Notes under the pieces: model-generated
The model's input: the letters and a program-made list of their open reading frames with translations, nothing else
Databases searched by the model: none
Told to the model about the DNA's origin: nothing
Part shown: positions 61,001-64,000 of the stretch, piece by piece
Numbering within the stretch: position 1 is the stretch's first letter
Layout of the letters: each line of letters begins with the position of its first letter
Translations under genes and position numbers: made by a program
Source of the DNA: Galbula dea
Taxonomy: Eukaryota > Chordata > Aves > Piciformes > Galbulidae
DNA length: 64,000 nucleotides
Reading direction: 5' to 3'
Assembly (NCBI GenBank): GCA_013399015.1
Contig: VWZX01002149.1
Span: 6,928,918 to 6,992,917 of the forward strand

Positions 61001-61608
61001 TCTTAAGAAGTACTTTCTGAAATTTTTATGAAATTCTTTGGTTTATGATATGAGAAAGTGGTGGTTCTTTCTTATAGATGATGCATCATTTTTATCTGTT
61101 GATAACTTTGGGAATTAGCTGATGTGATATTAAGGTTAAGAAAATTTGCTTTTTATGTGGTACGTACTGTGCATCCTGCTGCTGTACTGATGGTGTACTC
61201 CAGGATGAGTGGGAGTCCAATCGTGAGAACAAACTGGGAACACCAGTCTCACAAACTGCAGGTTTTTTTAGTGTACCTGGCTGTATTAAAGGATTCAGGT
61301 CATCCTAAATTTCTCTGCATCAGCACAGCCAACATGTCACATGGGGGAGCAGTGTTAAAAGAATTGAAGGGCCACCTGTACCGTCTTAAGTATCTTCTGT
61401 AAATGAAGTGATGATAACAGGAGTCAGTTTTACATAAGGAAGGTTTTAACATTTATATGCCCTCAGGGCAATGTAGTTTGTGATAATACATCAGCAGTTT
61501 AACCCTTCAAATTACATGTATCCTTCTTTTACAGTGAACAGAACTTGTGCACCAAAAAAGCTGACAATGTATTACATTCAGGATCCCAACAGAACAGAAA
61601 CTTGCATG
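45917..61608 (+). CDS. USP53: USP53, ubiquitin-specific peptidase 53, 5' portion (13 coding exons; gene continues past the window)
   Basis: USP53 belongs to the USP deubiquitinase family (C19). It localises at cell junctions with ZO proteins; loss causes deafness in mice and cholestasis in people. Long labelled inactive, it has more recently been reported to cleave K63-linked chains. Thirteen exons join in frame to 748 codons plus one base (human protein 1073). The catalytic domain spans about residues 30-350: Cys box NEPGQNSCFLN with Cys41, His box RHYCAF with His301 and the following FDDANV. Paired cysteines CRSC (165, 168) and CPSNC (224, 228) look like the family zinc site; Cys228 is the residue changed in the mouse mambo allele. 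After about 380 comes a hydrophilic, Ser/Lys-rich, probably disordered tail with conserved islands such as RGWKPMRETLNVDSIFSE-like and TESGYESSDYISNGS. All introns are GT-AG. The start is the conserved MAWVKFLRKP. The remaining C-terminal exons lie to the right. Confidence 0.96.
46061..47795 (+). other. USP53: USP53 intron 2
   Basis: A 1.7-kb AT-rich intron with nothing recognised inside. The acceptor is TTTTTATAG. Confidence 0.85.
47796..47888 (+). CDS. USP53: USP53 coding exon 2 (residues 49-79)
   Basis: It encodes VLWQLDIFRRSLRGLTGHVC, then QGDACIFCALK, part of the USP fold after the Cys box. It is 93 nt, phase 0 on both sides, with donor AAAG|GTAAGT. Confidence 0.97.
48584..48609 (+). 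repeat. A-run with adjacent N
   Basis: Fourteen A bases, then a short A/G stretch, then one undetermined base at 48609. The N probably marks a sequencing or polishing problem next to the homopolymer. Confidence 0.6.
50321..50336 (+). repeat. 16-base T-run in T/G-rich stretch
   Basis: A homopolymer of 16 T followed by GGTGTGTGTGG and more T-rich sequence. Low complexity inside USP53 intron 3. Confidence 0.7.
51804..51938 (+). CDS. USP53: USP53 coding exon 3 (residues 80-124)
   Basis: It encodes AIFSQFQHSREKALPSDNVR, then ESFKDEQRFQLGFMDDAAEC. The DDAAE segment is the USP family box that normally reads D-A-x-E. It is 135 nt, phase 0; acceptor TTCCTAG, donor TTT|GTAAGT. Confidence 0.97.
51939..53835 (+). 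other. USP53: USP53 intron 4
   Basis: A 1.9-kb intron carrying an antisense CR1 3' fragment at about 52945-53250. No other element is recognised. Confidence 0.9.
52945..53250 (-). mobile_element. CR1 LINE 3' fragment, antisense to USP53
   Basis: The left end is the CR1 terminus (TATCACAGAATGTTAAGAGC) and the body follows the 25.5-kb copy closely, including TCACACAGAAGTG and GAATATCTCCAGAGAAGGAG. Similarity stops after CACATATTT near 53250. Small deletions are visible relative to the longer copy. Both copies appear to belong to one subfamily. Confidence 0.92.
53836..53949 (+). CDS. USP53: USP53 coding exon 4 (residues 125-162)
   Basis: It encodes ENILERIHFHLVPNSETDMC, then TSKSCISHQKFAMTLYEQ, inside the catalytic domain. 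It is 114 nt, phase 0; acceptor TATTTAG, donor CAG|GTCAGA. Confidence 0.97.
53950..54034 (+). other. USP53: USP53 intron 5 (very short, 85 bases)
   Basis: A GT-AG intron of only 85 bases, near the lower end for vertebrate introns. Splicing is required because the intronic frame would break the conserved YEQ-CVCRSCG continuity. Confidence 0.93.
54035..54117 (+). CDS. USP53: USP53 coding exon 5 (residues 163-190)
   Basis: It encodes [20 protein letters not shown], then YISTTAL and two bases of Cys190. Cys165 and Cys168 form the first half of the likely zinc site. Donor TGTG|GTAAGA. Confidence 0.96.
54118..54389 (+). other. USP53: USP53 intron 6
   Basis: A 272-base GT-AG intron with a strong T-rich tract before CAG at 54389. 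Nothing else is seen. Confidence 0.9.
54390..54495 (+). CDS. USP53: USP53 coding exon 6 (residues 190-225)
   Basis: It completes Cys190 and encodes NEVERMMERHERLKPEMFAE, then LLQAANTADDYRKCP. Cys224 is part of the second zinc-site pair. Donor CCT|GTAAGT at 54495/54496, phase 0. Confidence 0.96.
54496..55224 (+). other. USP53: USP53 intron 7
   Basis: A 729-base intron, AT-rich, with acceptor CTTTTTCTAG. Nothing recognised inside. Confidence 0.9.
55225..55371 (+). CDS. USP53: USP53 coding exon 7 (residues 226-274)
   Basis: It encodes [20 protein letters not shown], then TIGLVWDSEHSDLTEEVVRN and LATQLYLPG. Cys228 is the residue mutated in the mouse mambo deafness allele, conserved here. It is 147 nt. 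The donor GGG|GTATCT is weak but keeps the conserved LPG-LFYR junction. Confidence 0.96.
55372..55863 (+). other. USP53: USP53 intron 8
   Basis: A 492-base intron with an AT-rich TATATA stretch near 55440-55470. The acceptor is TTTTACAG. Confidence 0.9.
55864..56013 (+). CDS. USP53: USP53 coding exon 8 (residues 275-324)
   Basis: It encodes LFYRVTDENAKNSELFLVGM, then ICYTSRHYCAFAFHTKSCKW and VLFDDANVKE. It carries the USP His box (His301) and the downstream FDDANV segment that supplies the third polar residue in active USPs. It is 150 nt, phase 0; donor GAG|GTAAAT. Confidence 0.97.
56014..56500 (+). other. USP53: USP53 intron 9
   Basis: A 487-base AT-rich intron. The exon 8 frame runs open into it for about 48 codons before a stop, which is not conserved coding sequence. 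The acceptor is TTTTTCTTAG. Confidence 0.88.
56501..56672 (+). CDS. USP53: USP53 coding exon 9 (residues 325-381)
   Basis: It encodes IGTKWKDVVSRCIRCHFQPL, then LLFYANPDGTAVSPEDAPKQ, and a more variable IIHWSQSKAAGRNGEDL. This closes the catalytic domain. It leaves one base of a Gly codon; donor TTGG|GTAATT. Confidence 0.96.
56673..57573 (+). other. USP53: USP53 intron 10
   Basis: A 901-base intron containing a perfect 13-bp hairpin at 56900-56928 and a T/G- then T/C-rich stretch at 57422-57475. A 104-codon frame at 56767-57081 spans the hairpin and shows no family resemblance. The acceptor is TTTGGTAG. Confidence 0.88.
56900..56928. repeat. Perfect inverted repeat, 13-bp arms, 3-base loop
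   Basis: AAACGATTTTCTA and its exact reverse complement TAGAAAATCGTTT are separated by TTG. No flanking element ends or target-site duplications are evident, so it is not clearly a transposon remnant. In the pre-mRNA it could fold as a short AU-rich stem. Confidence 0.85.
57574..57723 (+). CDS. USP53: USP53 coding exon 10 (residues 382-431)
   Basis: It encodes GFEKHSAPKSDHMKENGIGD, then PANQRSNKKLQPDSSTFNRS. This is the start of the hydrophilic tail, only moderately like the human protein. Phase 1 on both sides; donor CCAG|GTATGT. Confidence 0.93.
57724..58783 (+). other. USP53: USP53 intron 11
   Basis: A 1.1-kb AT-rich intron with nothing recognised. The acceptor is ATTTTTGCAG. Confidence 0.88.
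58784..58927 (+). CDS. USP53: USP53 coding exon 11 (residues 432-479)
   Basis: It encodes AKLGYSDQKDRLKDISRECA, then QKAADMKNFSSLRKDVDRVP. A charged, probably helical segment of the tail with the conserved KDISRECA block. Phase 1; donor AGAG|GTACAT. Confidence 0.94.
58928..59173 (+). other. USP53: USP53 intron 12
   Basis: A 246-base intron. The acceptor CTTTTTCTGGTAAG is unusual in carrying GTAAG, a donor-like word, at the 3' splice site. Confidence 0.85.
59174..59906 (+). CDS. USP53: USP53 coding exon 12, large (residues 480-723)
   Basis: A 733-nt exon, the largest in the window. It encodes a Ser/Lys-rich, low-hydrophobicity tail region with conserved islands: QGKGSYKHD, GYDTDTSQDSRDKG, GWKPMRETLNVDSIFSE, LMTIYEDE, GSRSSLDS and TESGYESSDYISNGSANLDS. 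No membrane segment or enzyme motif is present; several islands look like phosphorylation or binding motifs (inferred). It ends with two bases of Ser724; donor GGAG|GTAATG. Confidence 0.95.
59990..60034 (+). repeat. Long C-runs (C22 and C12), G-runs on the minus strand
   Basis: Twenty-two C (59990-60011), a short CA-rich spacer with CCCC, then twelve C (60023-60034). The complementary strand could form a G-quadruplex, and this strand an i-motif. It begins 84 bases after the exon 12 donor. Run lengths in assemblies are often unreliable. Confidence 0.85.
60590..60604 (+). repeat. 15-base A-run
   Basis: A homopolymer inside USP53 intron 13; no retroposon body was recognised upstream of it. Confidence 0.7.
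61535..61608 (+). CDS. USP53: USP53 coding exon 13 (residues 724-748)
   Basis: It completes Ser724 and encodes SEQNLCTKKADNVLHSGSQQ, then NRNLH and one base of the next codon (Gly in human). It continues W-SEQ in line with the human F-SDQ junction. Acceptor TTTTACAG, donor CATG|GTAAGA. Identity to human is low here, so the call rests on phase, splice signals and junction match. Confidence 0.85.
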
Positions 61609-64000
61609 GTAAGAACTTCTAATTTGTATAAAGTTTTCTAAAAATACTTTATACACCAAAATTTTAATACTAACTTACTAATACCACACAAGAGATGGAC
61701 AGATAAATGATTAGCCTTTTCTATTCTTTACTTTTTTTCTTCCACAGTGAATTGCAAATTTTATTCTTTTTCACATTTTTAATCTTTTCAATGAGTTAGA
61801 CTGTCGGTTAAATATGGAAAGTGTTCATATCCCTTCTTGGTGCATTTTTATGGAAATGTTATGGAGCAGCAATTCAATAATAGTACCACTTTTTTTCCAG
61901 GGGTATTTAAACCGTTCTTTTCTGTAAAACAGCTTCATTTATTCAGTTTCTTGGCTTTCTTGTAGAGCAAGCATACAGGATAAATGGATTCCTAGTTATC
62001 TGCAATGATAGATGGGCTCCTAAGGAGAGGGGTTGGGATTTTTTCAGTGCTACACCATCACATGAGGAAAACTGTTATTATGGTGGCAGCCCTTCCTTAT
62101 TCCTGTGTTACAGACAGCAGTGGCAGCACTCAGCTGTGCACTCAGTCATGTAAAAGCATGACATGTCTCCCAAACAGTTGTTATACATGAGCTCTAGCAT
62201 TAACCTAACAGGTTAGGTGATTTTTTTGTTTGTTTTGTAGCACTTGGATCTATTTTAAATACAGTATTTGGGTGTGGAAAATGCTTACATTTTGGGAGGG
62301 CACAGCTTCTTTATAAGGATGCAGTGATTTTGCTTGCCACAGTTCTCCTTTCCTGCTGTGTTCTGTTACAGAGAGTTTTCTTTCTAGGCTGATAGAACAG
62401 TTTGTCCTTCCATATGTGTGTATGTACCACTGCCTCTTCAGGAAGTGGCCAGTGCGTAACTGCTTCTGGCTTGTGTGGGTTCTCTGTACAAGAACCAAAA
62501 TGACGATTGTTCACCTGTATTAGTGATTTTACTAAGTCCTTTATTGACAAGGGCCAATAGCTTTAAACTGTAAGAGGGAAGATTTAGATTGGACATAAGG
62601 TAGGAATTTTTTATGATGCTGGTGGTGAAACTCTTGTAACAGATTGCCCAGAGTGGTAGAAGCCCCATCTCTGGAAGCATTCAAGGCCAGTTTGGATGAG
62701 GCGCTGAGCAGCGTGTGAAAGGTGTCCCAGCACATGGCTGGGTGGGGTTGAGTGATCTTTAAAGGTCACTTCTAACCCAAGCCATTCTATTGTTTGTTGA
62801 TTCTGTGATTTTTGGATGGCTCTCTGCTGACATAAAAGTATTTTTGCTGGTCTTCATTGATGCTTTCCTTTTAATCCAGTGGAAATTATTAAATGTAAAT
62901 CTCCATTTCTGCTGCTTATATTCTGCTTTGAGTTTAATGTTTTGTTTCTTTTTTTTCACTCTGTGAATCTGTGAAAAATTTTTTCCCAAAGCATTTCCAT
63001 GACCTTTCTTGCTGGATATTGAGGAAGATTTTTAAAAAAAAAGTCTGGGTGGACTGTGGTACTATTTGTTTTCCTTCAAGATACGAACCAATATCAGGAA
63101 GAAACACTTGTTATAAGGAAATCTACTTCCTTTTACATACTAATATGTCTGTTGGGTCTTTAGAAAGTTGATAAATGCCTTGGCGTATAAATATAGGTCA
63201 GGATGAGGCCAGCCAAAATCATTATCTGATGTTACTGGAACAATGGAATGGTGCTTTTACAAAGAGGTGCAGTAAATATTAGACTACTTCCCCAGGAAAT
63301 GTTTGATTTTTATAGATATCATACTTTTTTTCATATACTGTATAGTTTCTTCTAAGACTTAAATTTGGGGGTGGAGAAGAGGGGGTTGCTCTACCACTTT
63401 TATCTTTTCTGTCATTATTCCAGTTTATTTTTGAGTTATTGAAAGATAACTAATTTGGTGTTTATTTTTGTAAGAAAAAAAATCCAAAATTGATGTCGCA
63501 TGGAATGCAAATATCTGGTTTTGCATGACACTTACTCTGCTTTAGTTCTGTACTATACTACACTTATCATACTAGTGGAAAAACCCCACACATGGGTGGC
63601 AAAAAAACCAAAAAATGGGTAGGTTCAAATAACGTTTGAGCTTAGTAATGACTGTTCTCCAGAGAGAACCATGTACTGCACAATTTAAATTTGAAGCAGG
63701 TGATGCAATTTAAAGTAGGTGATGCAGTATTGGGATTTAAAAGAAAGACCTGAGAAGCTTTTGAAGATGGGCAGGTCAGAATAAAGGGAGGGTAATAGTT
63801 GGTGTTCTTTGTCAATTAGAGCTTCATTTCAGAAGCTATTTAAACTCTTACATGCAAGTATGCACCACCCCACCCCCCCAAAATGTAGCAGTAGAACTTT
63901 TATTTTCATGTTTTTCCAGATGTTTAAAGCCATGGAGAAAAAAAAGAATCCACTGATGAATATATAAGAAATGTTTTACAAGTGCATATTGCTCCAAAAG
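61609..64000 (+). other. USP53: USP53 intron 14 (continues beyond the window)
   Basis: No exon compatible with the required phase was found up to the right edge. It contains a sense CR1 3' end at about 62546-62812. The remaining roughly 325 C-terminal residues expected from human USP53 must lie to the right. Confidence 0.75.
62546..62812 (+). mobile_element. CR1 LINE 3' fragment, sense, diverged
   Basis: It follows the CR1 3' consensus from GACAAGGGCCAATAGC through ACAGATTGCCCAGAGTGG and CCCCATCTCTGGAAGCATTC to TCACTTCTAACCCAAGCCAT and the terminal ATTCTRTTGATTCTGTGATT-type tail. Frameshifts and substitutions show it is older than the 25.5-kb copy. Confidence 0.88.

Larger units (their letters stand above)
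59907..61534 (+). other. USP53: USP53 intron 13
   Basis: A 1.6-kb intron with a C-run tract at 59990-60034, flanking CA/AAAC-rich sequence and a 15-base A-run at 60590-60604. The acceptor is TTCTTTTACAG. Confidence 0.88.

Noticed and set aside
63922..64000. Open frame (ESTDEYIRNVLQVHIAPK) reaching the right edge, as a next USP53 exon
   Set aside because: The nearby acceptor TTTTTCCAG gives an immediate stop in the phase required after exon 13, and no other AG fits the frame. It does not resemble the expected human continuation.

Overview
This window is bird genomic DNA: intron-rich, AT-rich, and carrying several CR1 LINE fragments of avian type. The species cannot be fixed from the sequence. 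Two protein-coding genes can be read exon by exon, both on the + strand and head-to-tail: MYOZ2 (complete coding sequence, 4061-20864) and USP53 (45917 to beyond the right edge). The same neighbour pair and order is known in mammals (MYOZ2 then USP53 on human 4q26), so the locus is ordinary conserved synteny. There is no sign of an operon, a CRISPR array, a tRNA or rRNA gene, or an unknown multi-gene system.

Layout. 1 to about 3.1 kb: no gene recognised. 3.1-3.5 kb: a possible MYOZ2 promoter (MEF2-like site, TATA boxes) and a possible non-coding first exon with a strong splice donor. 4.0-21.1 kb: MYOZ2, five coding exons (76+170+130+184+232 nt, 263 codons plus stop) and a poly(A) signal at 21041. 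21.1-36.2 kb: intergenic DNA with a 5'-truncated CR1 (25.5-26.5 kb) and an older, decayed CR1-like stretch (29.7-30.6 kb or further). About 36.2-37.4 kb: the CpG-island promoter of USP53 with a short tandem-repeat block. 37-45.4 kb: a long first intron with another CR1. 45.4-61.6 kb: USP53 leader and 13 coding exons (748 codons); the C-terminal part of the gene lies beyond the window.

Function. MYOZ2 (calsarcin-1) is a striated-muscle Z-disc protein that ties alpha-actinin to calcineurin. USP53 is a ubiquitin-specific-protease family protein of cell junctions; here it keeps the family's Cys and His boxes and a paired-cysteine zinc site. The two genes share a neighbourhood but no known pathway.

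Most worth a second look: a string of six short upstream ORFs in the putative USP53 leader, two of them joined as TAATG and TGAATG; two perfect hairpins; a hexamer/pentamer tandem block in the USP53 CpG island; a long C-run tract in USP53 intron 13; and an isolated N that coincides with missing CR1 sequence, probably an assembly collapse.
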